From Rhizobacter terrae (GTDB lineage: Bacteria > Pseudomonadota > Gammaproteobacteria > Burkholderiales > Burkholderiaceae_C), in assembly GCF_003852895.1 (NCBI RefSeq), contig NZ_QUSW01000001.1, forward strand, positions 248,001 through 312,000: a stretch of DNA of 64,000 nt, written 5' to 3'. The notes below the pieces were generated by a model that was given only the letters and a program-made list of their open reading frames with translations, did no database searches and was not told the origin of the DNA. Positions 1-9,002 of this stretch are shown here, piece after piece. The translations under genes were made by a program, and so were the position numbers. Every line of letters starts with the position of its first letter. The stretch's first letter is position 1.

Positions 1-10
1 GGAAGGGATT

Positions 11-2230
11 TCACCCATTGGAGAACTTGAAGGGCAAGTCGCGAATGGGGTTACCCGTGAGTTTCGCGATGGCGTTGGCAAATGCCGGCGCCAGGGGCGG
101 CACACCCGGCTCGCCCATGCCGGTGGGCGGGTCGCTGCTGGGCACGATGAACACGTCGATCGCCGGCATCTGCGGCATGCGGGCGACGGTGTAGTCGCCG
201 AAGTTGCTCTGCTGCACCACGCCATCCTTCAAGGTGATGGCCGAGCCGGGCAAGGTCGTGCCCAGCGCCATCAACGCAGCGCCTTGCACCTGTGCTTCCA
301 CCGACAGCGGATTCACCGCGGTGTTGCAGTGGACACCGGCCGTGACCTTGTGCAGCACGGGCTGGCCGTCCTTCATCGAGGCTTCCACCACGTAGGCCAC
401 CACGCTGTTGAAGGACTCGTGCACCGCCACGCCGAAGGCCTGTCCCTTGGGCAGCGTCTTCTTGCCATAGCCTGACTTGGCGACGGCCAGGTCCAGCGCG
501 GCGCGATGGCGCGTGTGCTTTTCCGACAGCAGCGAGCGGCGATAGGCCACCGGGTCCTGGCCACTCGTGCGGGCGATCTCGTCGACCAGCGTCTCCATCA
601 CGAAGCCGGTGTGCGAGTGGCCCACCGAGCGCCACCACAGCACCGGCACGTTGACCTTGGGGTGGTGAATGTCCAGCGACAGCGGCACCTCGTACGGCGT
701 GTCTGCCACGCCCTCGACCATCACCGAGTCCACGCCGTTCTTCACCATGAACTGCTCGAAGGGCGTGCCCATGAGGATGGACTGGCCCACGATGGTGTGC
801 TTCCAGCCCAGCACCTTGCCCCGCTCGTCGAAACCGATCTCCGCACGGTGCACGTGCATCGGGCGGTAGTAGCCGCCGCGGATGTCGTCCTCGCGGCTCC
901 AGATGATCTTCAGCGGTGCCGACTGGCCTGCAGCACGCCAGGCCTTCATCACGTTCGCGGCCTCGACGAGGTAGTCGCTCGACGGCACGGCGCGCCGGCC
1001 GAAGCCGCCGCCGGCCATCATCGTGGCGAGCTGCACCTTGTCGGGCGTGATGCCCAGCGTGGCGGCGATGTTGGCCTGGTCGATGGTCTGGAACTGCGAA
1101 CCGGCCGACACCTTGCACTGGCTGCCGTCGAACTCGATGAGGCAGTTCAGCGGCTCCATCGGCGCATGCGCCAGGTAGGGGAAGGTGTACTCGGCGATGA
1201 TCTTCTTCGGCGCGCTCGCGATCTTCGAGGTGTCGGCCTCGCGAACCTTCACGCCGGGCTGGGTCGCGAGCTCGCGGTATTGCGCGAGCAGCTTGTCGCT
1301 GTCGGCCTTCTCTACCGCGTCGGTGTTCCACAGCACCTGCACGGCGTCGCGGCCCATCTTGGCCGGCCAGTAGCCATCGGCGATGACAGCCACGCCGGTG
1401 GCGCCGCGGTCGAGCTTGACCTCCAGCACGTCGACCACGCCCTTGATCGCCTTCGCACGCGACGCGTCGAAGCTCGCAGCCTTGCCGCCGAACACCGGCG
1501 GGTGCATCAGCAGCACGGTCTTCATGCCGGGCACGCGTGCATCCATGCCGAAGGACTGGCGGCCGCTGCTCTTGGCGGCAGCATCCAGGCGCCCCGTGCG
1601 CTTGCCGATGATCTTGAAGTTCTTCGCATCCTTGAGCGCAACCTTGTCGGGCACGGGCTGCTTCATCGCATCGGCGGCAAGCTCACCGAAGGTGGCGCGC
1701 TTGGCGCCCGCGGACACAACGCCGTTGGCGACCTTGCAGGCCGATGCATCCACACCGAAACGCTGCGCCGCAGTCGCGACCAGCATGGCCCGGGCGCGGG
1801 CGCCGAGTTCGCGGTATTGCTGCCAGGAGTTGTGCAGCGCGCTGGAGCCGCCGGTCATCTGGATGCCGAAGCCCGGGTCCTTGTAGGCGTCGCCTGCCGG
1901 CGCGAGTTCACCGCGCACCTTGGCCCAGTCGGCATCGAGTTCCTCGGCCACCAGCATGGGCAGGCCGGTGATCACGCCCTGGCCGAAGTCCAGGCGGTTG
2001 ACCATCACGGTGACGAGACCGGACTTGTCGATGGTGATGAAGGCGGCCGGGTTCTGGAAGGGCTTGAGAGCGGCGGCAGGCGCGTCCGCTGCAGACGCGG
2101 ACACGGTGAACAGCCCGAGGCTGAAACCGGAGGCCGCGCCGAGCTTCAGAAAGGAGCGGCGATCCAGCCCGCTCGCCACCGGCTCCTGCGTGATAGCACC
2201 CACCCGAGTCATCAGTTGCTCATAGCTCAT
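11..2230 (-). CDS. Molybdopterin-binding dehydrogenase large subunit (IorB-like, xanthine oxidase family)
   Basis: This 739-residue protein is the catalytic large subunit of a molybdenum hydroxylase of the isoquinoline 1-oxidoreductase/aldehyde oxidase type, which hydroxylates an aldehyde or N-heterocycle using water. A twin-arginine signal (RRSFLKLG, R24-R25) followed by a hydrophobic stretch predicts export by the Tat pathway. The cofactor-binding GGGFGRR loop lies near residue 405, and a GEPGVPP motif near residue 706 supplies the usual active-site glutamate. The start is the ATG at 2230, with an AGGAG ribosome site just upstream; the frame stays open further upstream only as a shadow of the partner gene. 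The [2Fe-2S] subunit gene ends 11 bases before it, so the two form an operon. The substrate cannot be read from sequence. Confidence 0.9.
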   Translation of the reverse strand: MSYEQLMTRVGAITQEPVASGLDRRSFLKLGAASGFSLGLFTVSASAADAPAAALKPFQNPAAFITIDKSGLVTVMVNRLDFGQGVITGLPMLVAEELDADWAKVRGELAPAGDAYKDPGFGIQMTGGSSALHNSWQQYRELGARARAMLVATAAQRFGVDASACKVANGVVSAGAKRATFGELAADAMKQPVPDKVALKDAKNFKIIGKRTGRLDAAAKSSGRQSFGMDARVPGMKTVLLMHPPVFGGKAASFDASRAKAIKGVVDVLEVKLDRGATGVAVIADGYWPAKMGRDAVQVLWNTDAVEKADSDKLLAQYRELATQPGVKVREADTSKIASAPKKIIAEYTFPYLAHAPMEPLNCLIEFDGSQCKVSAGSQFQTIDQANIAATLGITPDKVQLATMMAGGGFGRRAVPSSDYLVEAANVMKAWRAAGQSAPLKIIWSREDDIRGGYYRPMHVHRAEIGFDERGKVLGWKHTIVGQSILMGTPFEQFMVKNGVDSVMVEGVADTPYEVPLSLDIHHPKVNVPVLWWRSVGHSHTGFVMETLVDEIARTSGQDPVAYRRSLLSEKHTRHRAALDLAVAKSGYGKKTLPKGQAFGVAVHESFNSVVAYVVEASMKDGQPVLHKVTAGVHCNTAVNPLSVEAQVQGAALMALGTTLPGSAITLKDGVVQQSNFGDYTVARMPQMPAIDVFIVPSSDPPTGMGEPGVPPLAPAFANAIAKLTGNPIRDLPFKFSNG

Positions 2231-2241
2231 GGTGGTGCTCC

Positions 2242-2700
2242 TCAGGCCAGCGCCTTGGCGGCGTCCTTGATGGCCACGCGAATGCGGGCATAGGTGCCAC
2301 AGCGGCAGATGTTGCCGGCCATGGCGCCGTCGATGTCGGCATCGGTGGGCTTCCTGTTGCCGCGCAGCAGTGCGGTGGCGCTCATGATCTGCCCGCTCTG
2401 GCAGTAGCCGCATTGCGCCACGTCGTGCTTCACCCAGGCGGCCTGCACGGCCTTGCCGACCTTGTCGTCGGCCACGGCTTCGATGGTGGTGATCTTCTGG
2501 CCGGCAACGGCCGAGATCGGCGTGATGCAGCTGCGCACCGGCGCGCCGTTCAGGTGCACCGTGCAGGCGCCGCACAGGGCCGCGCCGCAGCCGAACTTGG
2601 TACCGGTGAGCTGGAGATGGTCTCTGAGCGCCCACAGCACGGGCGTGGACGGATCGGCATCGACGTTGACCGTCTTGCCATTCACGGTGAAGGTGGTCAT
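2242..2700 (-). CDS. [2Fe-2S] small subunit of the molybdenum hydroxylase (IorA-like)
   Basis: A 152-residue electron-transfer subunit. The N-terminal plant-ferredoxin fold carries C38, C43, C46 and C58 for one [2Fe-2S] cluster. The C-terminal helical domain carries C97, C100, C131 and C133 (CGYC and CRCG) for the second. This is the standard arrangement of small subunits in the xanthine oxidase family and passes electrons from the molybdenum centre to an external acceptor. I chose ATG 2700 because the mature family begins directly with the ferredoxin strand; an in-frame extension to 2763 has no family match. It is the first gene of the pair with the large subunit. No FAD subunit is present, as expected for the two-subunit IorAB type, which usually donates to a cytochrome. 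Confidence 0.92.
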   Translation of the reverse strand: MTTFTVNGKTVNVDADPSTPVLWALRDHLQLTGTKFGCGAALCGACTVHLNGAPVRSCITPISAVAGQKITTIEAVADDKVGKAVQAAWVKHDVAQCGYCQSGQIMSATALLRGNRKPTDADIDGAMAGNICRCGTYARIRVAIKDAAKALA

Positions 2701-2780
2701 GCGGGTCTCGCAACGTGGACGAAGGCGCTGGTATACCGCCGTTCCGAAAACTTTGCAGCGCACGTTCCTATACTTGTCCG

Positions 2781-3419
2781 ATGGACAACATCGCCGACCT
2801 CCGCAAGAGCTACGAACGCGCCGAACTGGACGAGCAGGCTTCCGACGCCTCGCCGCTGAAGCAGTTCGGCACCTGGTTCCAGCAGGCGCTGGATGCGAAG
2901 GTGCCCGAGCCCAACGCCATGACGCTGGCGACCGTGGGCGAGAACAACCGGCCCTCCACGCGCATCGTGCTGGTCAAGGGCTTCGACGAACGCGGCCTGA
3001 CCTGGTACACCAACTACAGGAGCCGCAAGGGCCGCGAGCTGGAGGCCGACCAGTTCGCCGCCTTGCAGTTCCACTGGGTCGAACTCGAACGCGTGGTGCG
3101 CATCGAGGGCAAGGTGGAGAAGGTCAGCGCGCAGGAGTCCGACGAGTACTTCAAGTCGCGCCCGCTCGATTCGCGCATCGGCGCCTGGGCCTCGCCTCAA
3201 AGCGAGGTGATCGCGTCGCGCGCAGTGCTGGTGGCCAACGCGGCGAAATACGGTGCGATGTACCTGCTGAACCCGCCGCGTCCACCACACTGGGGCGGCT
3301 ATCGGCTGGTGCCCGACACCTGGGAGTTCTGGCAGGGCCGCAAGTCGCGGCTGCACGACCGGCTGCGCTACCGCCTTGCGGAAGACGGCGCCTGGATCCG
3401 CGAACGCCTGGCGCCGTGA
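2781..3419 (+). CDS. pdxH: Pyridoxamine/pyridoxine 5'-phosphate oxidase
   Basis: This 212-residue FMN enzyme oxidises pyridoxine or pyridoxamine 5'-phosphate to pyridoxal 5'-phosphate, the last step of vitamin B6 synthesis and salvage. The FMN/phosphate-binding segment R61-IVLVK is followed by the YTNYRSRKG motif, and the C-terminus has the conserved WEFWQG and RLHDR motifs. Length matches the family (about 210-220). ATG 2781 is chosen because [12 protein letters not shown] is the usual start; an upstream in-frame extension of 22 codons overlaps the promoter region of the divergent hydroxylase genes. The gene is divergent from the IorAB pair with about 80 bases between starts, so the two directions probably share a promoter region. 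Confidence 0.96.
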   Translation: MDNIADLRKSYERAELDEQASDASPLKQFGTWFQQALDAKVPEPNAMTLATVGENNRPSTRIVLVKGFDERGLTWYTNYRSRKGRELEADQFAALQFHWVELERVVRIEGKVEKVSAQESDEYFKSRPLDSRIGAWASPQSEVIASRAVLVANAAKYGAMYLLNPPRPPHWGGYRLVPDTWEFWQGRKSRLHDRLRYRLAEDGAWIRERLAP

Positions 3420-3498
3420 ACTTTCGGTGCAGCGCCACGACAGCGCAACGCGTGTGCGGCCCGCGGGTCGCCAGGTGTGCCCGCCGTGACGCGCCCCG

Positions 3499-4041
3499 TC
3501 AGGCGCCCTTGCGCACCCGAGCCGCGAAGGTCTTCTTGAACTTCTCCACCTTCGGCGCCACCACGAACGCGCAATAGCCCTGCCCCGGGTTGTTGGCGAA
3601 GTAGTGCTGGTGGTAGGCCTCGGCACGGCTGTAGTTGGCCAGCGGCTTGAGCTCGGTCACCGCCTTGCCGCCGTGGTGCGCGTTCACCTCGGCCAGCACC
3701 TCGCGCGCCACCTGTTCCTGCTCGGGCTTCTCGACGTAGATGCCCGAGCGGTACTGCGTGCCGACGTCATTGCCCTGCCGGTTCAGCGTGGTCGGATCGT
3801 GGATGACGAAGAAGATCTCCAGGATCTCGCGCAGGCTGATCACCTTCGGGTCGTAGCTGACCCGCACCACTTCCGCATGCCCGGTGTTGCCGGTGCACAC
3901 CTGCTCGTAGCTGGGCCGCTCCACGTGCCCGTTGCTGTAGCCCGACTCGACGGCACTGACGCCTTCGACCTGCTCGTACACGGCTTCCAGGCACCAGAAA
4001 CAGCCGCCGCCCAGGGTGATGATTTCAGTCGTCGCAGACAT
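3499..4041 (-). CDS. msrA: Peptide methionine sulfoxide reductase A
   Basis: A 180-residue cytoplasmic repair enzyme that reduces the S-epimer of methionine sulfoxide in proteins. The catalytic motif [11 protein letters not shown] is near the N-terminus, with C14 as the attacking cysteine. Family blocks [11 protein letters not shown] and [19 protein letters not shown] follow. There is no fused MsrB domain. The start at ATG 4041 gives a normal N-terminus; the frame runs to 4125 but that extension crosses the leader of the divergent acyl-CoA dehydrogenase gene. It is transcribed divergently from that gene. Confidence 0.95.
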   Translation of the reverse strand: MSATTEIITLGGGCFWCLEAVYEQVEGVSAVESGYSNGHVERPSYEQVCTGNTGHAEVVRVSYDPKVISLREILEIFFVIHDPTTLNRQGNDVGTQYRSGIYVEKPEQEQVAREVLAEVNAHHGGKAVTELKPLANYSRAEAYHQHYFANNPGQGYCAFVVAPKVEKFKKTFAARVRKGA

Positions 4042-4156
4042 CGAAGTGCTCCGGATTTTGTTCGGTTTGAAGAGTGTGAAACGGGGATTCTCCCGCCGGG
4101 CGTCAAGCCCCCACACGCTTATCATCAGTCGATCCCCGGCACACGAGACTTACACC

Positions 4157-5353
4157 ATGAAGACCGCTTTTCAATGGGACGACGCGTTCCGCCTGGATGA
4201 CCAGTTGAACGACGAAGAGCGCGCCGTGCGCGATGCCGCTCACCAATATTGCCAGGAACGCCTGCAGCCCCGTGTGCTGATGGCCGCGCGCCATGAGAAG
4301 TTCGACCGCGAGATCATGAACGAGCTGGGCGAACTGGGCATGCTGGGTTCCACCATTGAAGGCTACGGTTGCCCGGGCGTGAACCACGTGAGCTACGGCC
4401 TCGTGGCCCGTGAAGTGGAACGTGTGGACAGCGGCTACCGCAGCGCGATGAGCGTGCAGAGCTCGCTCGTGATGCATCCCATCCATGCCTACGGCAACGA
4501 GGCGCAGCGCCAGAAGTACCTGCCGCGCCTGGCCACCGGCGAATGGGTCGGCTGCTTCGGCCTGACCGAACCCAACCACGGCAGCGATCCGGCCAGCATG
4601 CTCAGCCGAGCCAAGCCGGTGGACGGCGGCTACCGCCTCAAGGGCAGCAAGATGTGGATCACCAACTCGCCCATCGCCGATGTGTTCGTCGTGTGGGCGA
4701 AGCTGGAGAACGCCGACGGCACCGTCGGCGGCCAGGAAGCCATCCGCGGCTTCATCCTCGACAAGGGCATGCAAGGCCTGTCGGCGCCCAAGATCGAAGG
4801 AAAGATGAGCCTGCGTGCGTCCATCACCGGCGAGATCGTGATGGACGACGTGTTCGTCCCGGCCGAGAACCTGCTGCCCAACGTGAGCGGTCTGAAGGGT
4901 CCGTTCGGCTGCCTGAACAAGGCACGCTACGGCATCGCCTGGGGGGCCCTGGGCGCCGCTGAATTCTGCTGGCATGCGGCACGCCAGTACACGCTGGACC
5001 GCGTGCAGTTCGGTCGGCCGCTCGCAGCCAACCAGCTCATCCAGAAGAAGCTGGCCGACATGCAGACCGAGATCACGCTGGGCCTGCAAGGCTGCCTGCG
5101 CGTGGGCCGCCTGCTGGATGAAGGAAAGGCCGCGCCGGAGATGATCTCGCTCATCAAGCGCAACAGCTGCGGCAAGTCGCTGGACATCGCACGCACCGCG
5201 CGCGACATGCACGGCGGCAATGGCATCCATGACGAGTTCCACGTCATCCGCCACATGATCAACCTGGAAACGGTCAACACCTACGAAGGCACGCACGACG
5301 TGCATGCCCTGATCCTGGGCCGCGCGCAGACGGGGATTCAAGCGTTTTCCTGA
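4157..5353 (+). CDS. gcdH: Acyl-CoA dehydrogenase, glutaryl-CoA dehydrogenase type
   Basis: A 398-residue FAD flavoprotein that most closely resembles glutaryl-CoA dehydrogenase, which converts glutaryl-CoA to crotonyl-CoA and CO2 in lysine/tryptophan and glutarate catabolism. Acyl-CoA dehydrogenase blocks are in order: the helical N-domain, [13 protein letters not shown] near residue 135, KMWITNSP, and the C-terminal [12 protein letters not shown] in which E377 is the expected catalytic base. The R near the acyl pocket and the YGIAWGALG segment fit the glutaryl subgroup. ATG 4157 is preceded by a short spacer after the divergent msrA. It appears monocistronic. Substrate is inferred from similarity alone. 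Confidence 0.88.
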   Translation: MKTAFQWDDAFRLDDQLNDEERAVRDAAHQYCQERLQPRVLMAARHEKFDREIMNELGELGMLGSTIEGYGCPGVNHVSYGLVAREVERVDSGYRSAMSVQSSLVMHPIHAYGNEAQRQKYLPRLATGEWVGCFGLTEPNHGSDPASMLSRAKPVDGGYRLKGSKMWITNSPIADVFVVWAKLENADGTVGGQEAIRGFILDKGMQGLSAPKIEGKMSLRASITGEIVMDDVFVPAENLLPNVSGLKGPFGCLNKARYGIAWGALGAAEFCWHAARQYTLDRVQFGRPLAANQLIQKKLADMQTEITLGLQGCLRVGRLLDEGKAAPEMISLIKRNSCGKSLDIARTARDMHGGNGIHDEFHVIRHMINLETVNTYEGTHDVHALILGRAQTGIQAFS

Positions 5354-5647
5354 TCGGCCTTTGAGGGGCGTTGCTTTCGCCTCTGTCCGGTGGGGCCGCG
5401 GCAGGCGGCATGGGCCAGAGGCTCCGACTGTGGCGGTCGGCCTGCGGCCGACTTCGCTGCGCTGCTCACACCGATGGGTGCACTCGACGAGAAAAACCGG
5501 TGCCGCTTGCAAAGGTGCGGGCGGGGTGGGCGTGCTGCGTAGCGAAGTCAAGGAGGAGGGCCGGGCGAAGCCCGGACCCGGGGACATGAGCGCAGCAGCG
5601 CGCCCACCCCGCTCGCACCTTTGCCACAACCCGATCCAATCGTCACC
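5354..5647. other. Intergenic region containing a REP-like inverted repeat
   Basis: This 294-base gap lies between two converging genes (gcdH and the cupin). It has reading frames on both strands, but they show no family similarity and no ribosome sites. The content is repetitive and palindromic: a small GC palindrome around GGTCGGCCTGCGGCCGAC near 5437, and the large inverted repeat annotated separately at 5509-5624. I see no gene here. Confidence 0.6.
5509..5624. repeat. Large imperfect inverted repeat, REP-like
   Basis: The left arm (5509-5539) begins GCAAAGGTGCGGGCGGGGTG. The right arm (5591-5624) is its reverse complement, with one mismatch and a three-base insertion near the loop end. 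The 51-base interior contains a second, nested palindrome (GGGCGAAGCCC core near 5560). The position between two converging genes and the long GC stem fit a dispersed extragenic palindrome that could also stop transcription from both sides. Whether it is repeated elsewhere in the genome cannot be seen from this window. Confidence 0.7.
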
Positions 5648-6154
5648 TCACGGCTCGCCGTCCCAGTAGTCCAGGTCGTCCTTCTCGCGGTGCATCCGGG
5701 CAAAGCCAAACGGATTGCCATCGCGGGAGGCCGACGCCAGGTACTTGCCCGAGTCCGGGTACTCCACCACCTCCGGGTTCTCCTTGGTGCTGATGGACAG
5801 GTACTCGAGCGGCGCATCCGAGGTGTTGATGATCTGGTGCGGATACTCCGGGCCAGGTGGAATGAAGATGGTGTCGCCGGCGCGGATGGGAATCATCTCG
5901 CCGGCCACCCGCAGCGTGCCCTCGCCGCGCAGCACCACGAAGGCCTCTTCCTGCGCGTAGTGGAAGTGATAGGGGCATGAACGCATGCCCGGCTGCACGG
6001 TGTCCACGCTGATGCCCAGCTTGGTGGCCGCCGTGCCTTGTGCCAGGCGGGCACCGGTCGAGTCGTACAGCGGCGGGCGCACGTCGCGCTTGCGCTCGAT
6101 GTCCTGGTGGTTGCGGATCAGCCGCTGGCGCAGCTCGTCGACGCGGTCTCCCAT
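5648..6154 (-). CDS. Cupin-domain protein
   Basis: A 168-residue single-cupin protein. The first cupin motif is visible as YHFHYAQEEAFVVLRGEG and the second as PPGPEYPHQIINTSD, giving the histidine/glutamate set that normally binds a metal ion. The C-terminal part (FGFARMHREKDDLDYWDGEP) is typical of a cupin group of unknown function found in many proteobacteria. ATG 6154 has a strong AAGGAGGAG ribosome site nine bases upstream, which settles the start. It converges on gcdH and is divergent from the YdcF-like gene. The reaction or ligand is unknown; a dioxygenase or sugar-binding role are both possible. Confidence 0.85.
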   Translation of the reverse strand: MGDRVDELRQRLIRNHQDIERKRDVRPPLYDSTGARLAQGTAATKLGISVDTVQPGMRSCPYHFHYAQEEAFVVLRGEGTLRVAGEMIPIRAGDTIFIPPGPEYPHQIINTSDAPLEYLSISTKENPEVVEYPDSGKYLASASRDGNPFGFARMHREKDDLDYWDGEP

Positions 6155-6311
6155 GGCGGGCTCCTCCTTGATTGGAGCGCGCATCATGCCCAGGCGCGCG
6201 GGTTGACGAGGCATCCCGCACGAAAAACCCTCTGCAGGAATTTGAAACACACGGTCACGCTCCGGCACAATCGCGACCCATCGCACACAGCCAAATAGTC
6301 GGGAACGCCAC

Positions 6312-7124
6312 GTGAATAGCCTGTTCACCTTGTTGGGCATCGAAACCTGGAAGCCCGTGCTGGCCGCACTGCTGCTGCCGCCCGTGCCCTTCCTTCTGCT
6401 GCTGCTCCTGGGTGCCCGGCTCATCCTTCCCCGCCGCGGCCTGGGTTGGACGATCGTGGTACTCGGCGTCGCCGGGATCTGGGTGACCTCCACCACCGGC
6501 TTCTCGCGCTTTTGCGAGCAGTTCGTGCTCAAGGTGCCGTCTGCGATCAAGACGGACCGCCTCGCTCAACTGAAAGCCGACGCCAAGGGCAAGAACAACT
6601 ACGCGATCCTGGTCCTGGGCAGCGGCGCCGAGAGCTTCGCACCAGAGTACGGCGTGAGCAACCTGACGGCGTTCTCGGCGGAACGCCTGCGCTACGGCAA
6701 CTACCTGTCGCGCGAAACCGGCATCCCGCTGGCCTTCACCGGCGGCGTGGGCCTGGCCGCCGGGCAAGGTGCGGCGGAGGCGGAGATCGCGGCGCGCATG
6801 GCCACGCAGGACTTCAACCGGCCGATCAAGTGGCTGGAGGATCAATCGCGCGACACCCACGAGAACGCGACCCACTCCATTCCCTTGCTGAAGAAGGCCG
6901 GCATCTCGCACATCGTGCTGGTGACTCACGGCTATCACATGCCTCGCGCCAAGCGCGCGTTCGAGGAGGCCGCCCAGGGCCAGGGCATCACGATCGAAGT
7001 GGCGCCCATGGGCCTGGCGCAGCGGGTGGAAGGTGCGGCGCTGGACTGGTTTCCCACCGGCCTGGGCTACTGGAAATCGCGCAATGACCTGCGCGAGATG
7101 CTGGGGCTGCTGATGGGTGCCTGA
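6312..7124 (+). CDS. YdcF/ElyC/SanA-family membrane protein (DUF218)
   Basis: A 270-residue protein with two N-terminal membrane segments (roughly residues 15-36 and 45-62) followed by a DUF218 domain (about residues 95-260). The domain core is seen in YAILVLGSGAE, the SRDTHENA motif, and VTHGYHMPRAKRAFE. ElyC and SanA relatives are linked to envelope and peptidoglycan integrity; the chemistry is not established. The start is a GTG at 6312, since no ATG gives the complete membrane segment. It is followed by a strong bidirectional hairpin that separates it from the tRNA genes on the other strand. Confidence 0.85.
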   Translation: MNSLFTLLGIETWKPVLAALLLPPVPFLLLLLLGARLILPRRGLGWTIVVLGVAGIWVTSTTGFSRFCEQFVLKVPSAIKTDRLAQLKADAKGKNNYAILVLGSGAESFAPEYGVSNLTAFSAERLRYGNYLSRETGIPLAFTGGVGLAAGQGAAEAEIAARMATQDFNRPIKWLEDQSRDTHENATHSIPLLKKAGISHIVLVTHGYHMPRAKRAFEEAAQGQGITIEVAPMGLAQRVEGAALDWFPTGLGYWKSRNDLREMLGLLMGA

Positions 7125-7154
7125 ACGGCACGGCACCAAAGTTCAGCGCAAAGA

Positions 7155-7191
7155 AAAACGGCTTGATCGCGATAGACGATCAAGCCGTTTT
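7155..7191. terminator. Bidirectional intrinsic terminator
   Basis: A perfect 15-base-pair stem (arms 7155-7169 and 7177-7191) encloses a seven-base loop. It has A residues on the left and T residues on the right, so it can act on both strands: it ends the YdcF-like transcript on the plus strand and the tRNA-Lys transcript on the minus strand. Confidence 0.9.
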
Positions 7192-7194
7192 AGT

Positions 7195-7270
7195 TGGTGG
7201 GCCCTGTAGGATTCGAACCTACGACCAACGGATTAAGAGTCCGCTGCTCTACCAACTGAGCTAAGAGCCC
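7195..7270 (-). tRNA. tRNA-Lys (anticodon CTT)
   Basis: A full 76-base tRNA with encoded CCA. The reverse strand reads GGGCTCTTAGCTCAGTTGG at the 5' end. The acceptor stem closes with one internal G-T pair, the anticodon loop is CTCTTAA (anticodon CTT) and the T loop is GTTCGAATCC. It is second of two lysine tRNAs in one probable transcript, and ends four bases from the terminator hairpin. Confidence 0.97.
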
Positions 7271-7309
7271 TGAATTCTTTTCAACAAACCAATATTCTAA
7301 CTGGGCCGT

Positions 7310-7385
7310 TGGTGGGTCGTGCGCGACTCGAACGCGCGACCAACGGATTAAAAGTCCGCTGCTCTACCGACTGAGCTAACGACCC
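7310..7385 (-). tRNA. tRNA-Lys (anticodon TTT)
   Basis: A 76-base tRNA with encoded CCA; the 5' end reads GGGTCGTTAGCTCAGTCGG on the minus strand. The anticodon loop is CTTTTAA (anticodon TTT) and the T arm is CGCGCGTTCGAGTCGCGCA. Its acceptor stem is fully paired. It lies 39 bases upstream of tRNA-Lys(CTT), so the pair covers both lysine codons from one locus. Confidence 0.97.
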
Positions 7386-7436
7386 AGTAAGCCTAAGAGT
7401 ATAGCCTGGAAAAATCAGGGTCTGCAAGAGCCCCTT

Positions 7437-8207
7437 TCAACTTTTGTTCTTTATCGCGAGCAACAGGGCGATGACCTCGCTCGCCGCGACCATGCCGAAG
7501 GTCGCCGTGACCGCCACCGACGAGCCATAGCCGTGGCAGTTGAGCGTGCCATCCACGTCGCAAGAGGCCGCGTCCTGCGGCGGCTTCACTTCCTCGCGGG
7601 AGAAGACACAGCGCACGCCGATGCGCCCCTTGCGCGCCGCGCCATGCTGCTTGCGCAAGCGCTGGCGCAGCGACGCGATGAGCGGGTCATGCGTCACGTC
7701 GGCCATGTCGTCGACGAGCACGTCCTGCGCGCGCTGCTTGCCGCCGGCCGCGCCTGACAGCACGAGCGGTGTGCCCGTGGCCAGCGACCACGCAGCCATG
7801 GCCGCCTTCGCACGCACCTGGTCGCAAGCATCGATGACTGCATCCACAGGCTGCGCCAGCAGCGACGGCCAGTTCTTCTCATCGACGAACTCTTCCACCG
7901 CATGCACCACGCAGCCCGGATGGATGTCGGCGATGCGCTCGCGCAAGGCCTCGGCCTTGGACTTGCCCAGCGTCGCGCCCAGCGCCTGCACCTGCCGGTT
8001 CACGTTGGACTCGGCCACGTGGTCCAGGTCGATCAGCGTGAGCGAGGCCACGCCGCTGCGCGCCAACGCCTCCACCGCCCACGAGCCCACGCCGCCCAGC
8101 CCGACCACCGCCACGCGCAGCGAGCGCAGGCGCGCGTAGCCTGCGTCACCGTACAGGCGACGCAGGCCGCCGAAACGGCGTTCGAGGTCGGGAGAGTCGT
8201 CGAGCAA
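7437..8207 (-). CDS. tcdA: tRNA threonylcarbamoyladenosine dehydratase (TcdA/CsdL, ThiF family)
   Basis: A 256-residue E1-like enzyme that cyclises threonylcarbamoyladenosine at position 37 of tRNAs to the hydantoin form using ATP. The nucleotide-binding glycine motif VVGLGGVGSWAVEAL is near residue 33 and the family block IDLDHVAESNVNRQ follows. The CDQVRAK and CVFSREEV blocks are also typical. Length matches TcdA. It follows cpoB by three bases on the same strand and so probably ends the tolB-pal-cpoB-tcdA transcript. Its stop lies just upstream of the two tRNA-Lys genes. Confidence 0.93.
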   Translation of the reverse strand: MLDDSPDLERRFGGLRRLYGDAGYARLRSLRVAVVGLGGVGSWAVEALARSGVASLTLIDLDHVAESNVNRQVQALGATLGKSKAEALRERIADIHPGCVVHAVEEFVDEKNWPSLLAQPVDAVIDACDQVRAKAAMAAWSLATGTPLVLSGAAGGKQRAQDVLVDDMADVTHDPLIASLRQRLRKQHGAARKGRIGVRCVFSREEVKPPQDAASCDVDGTLNCHGYGSSVAVTATFGMVAASEVIALLLAIKNKS

Positions 8208-8210
8208 TGC

Positions 8211-8990
8211 TTACTTCAAAGAGGCGAGGCGCTCGCGGCCGGCCTGCGCGGCTTCGGACTTCGGGTAAGCCTTGATCAGCTCACCGATGGTCTTGCGAGC
8301 CGCCTTATTGTCCTTCAGCTCTGCCTCGCAATTGGCGATGGCCAGCAGCGCTTCGGGCGCACGCGTGGCGTCAGCATGGGCACTCACGAAGGACCGGAAG
8401 GTGCTGATCGCGTTCTTGAAGTCGCGCTTGCCGAAGTAGGCATTGCCCAGCCAGAAGGTGGCCGCTTCGCTGTAGCCGCTGGACGGGAAGCGCTTGACGA
8501 AGCCCGACAGGGCCTGCGCGGCCGGGTCGAATTCGCCACGGCGGAAGACGTTCATCGCCTCCTCGTACTGGCGCTTCTCTTCCGGATCGGCCATGAACTC
8601 GCGGCCGTCCACCGTCACCTTCTGCGGCTCCAGCTTGCGCATGCGGTCGTCCACGCCCTGCTGGGTGTCCTTGACCTTGCGCTGGAGCTCGGCGACGTCG
8701 CGCGTGAGCTGCTCATCTTGCCCGCGCAAGCGGGCGTTGTCGGCGCGAAGCATCTCGAGCTGTGCGTTCAAGTCGAGCAGGCTCTTCTTGAGCTGCGCAA
8801 TCTGCTCGGCCATCTGGTTGTTCAACTCGGCCTGGCGCTGGCGCTGCGCCTCGTTGCTTTGCTCCAGCTTCTGGCGCAGGTCGAGGATGGCCTTGCGGGC
8901 CTCGTCGTCGTCGAAGAGACCCGCTTGGGCGGCAGGCGCGAACAGTGCCAAGGCCAACGCCCCGGCACCGGCCCATCGTTGGACAGTCAT
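8211..8990 (-). CDS. cpoB: Cell division coordinator CpoB (Tol-Pal system protein YbgF)
   Basis: A 259-residue periplasmic protein with a signal peptide (residues 1-23, cleavage after AQA). A coiled-coil region of about 90 residues rich in Q, L, E and K is followed by C-terminal TPR repeats (YEEAMNVFRRGEFDPA onward). CpoB binds TolA and links outer-membrane constriction by the Tol-Pal machinery to septal peptidoglycan synthesis. Length is close to the E. coli protein. It is 12 bases downstream of pal in the same transcript. Confidence 0.94.
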   Translation of the reverse strand: MTVQRWAGAGALALALFAPAAQAGLFDDDEARKAILDLRQKLEQSNEAQRQRQAELNNQMAEQIAQLKKSLLDLNAQLEMLRADNARLRGQDEQLTRDVAELQRKVKDTQQGVDDRMRKLEPQKVTVDGREFMADPEEKRQYEEAMNVFRRGEFDPAAQALSGFVKRFPSSGYSEAATFWLGNAYFGKRDFKNAISTFRSFVSAHADATRAPEALLAIANCEAELKDNKAARKTIGELIKAYPKSEAAQAGRERLASLK

Positions 8991-9002
8991 GATGCGTTCA
9001 GG

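Noticed and set aside
506-2293. A 595-codon plus-strand frame opposite the IorB-like gene
   Set aside because: No family motifs; the opposite strand holds a complete molybdenum hydroxylase with Tat signal.
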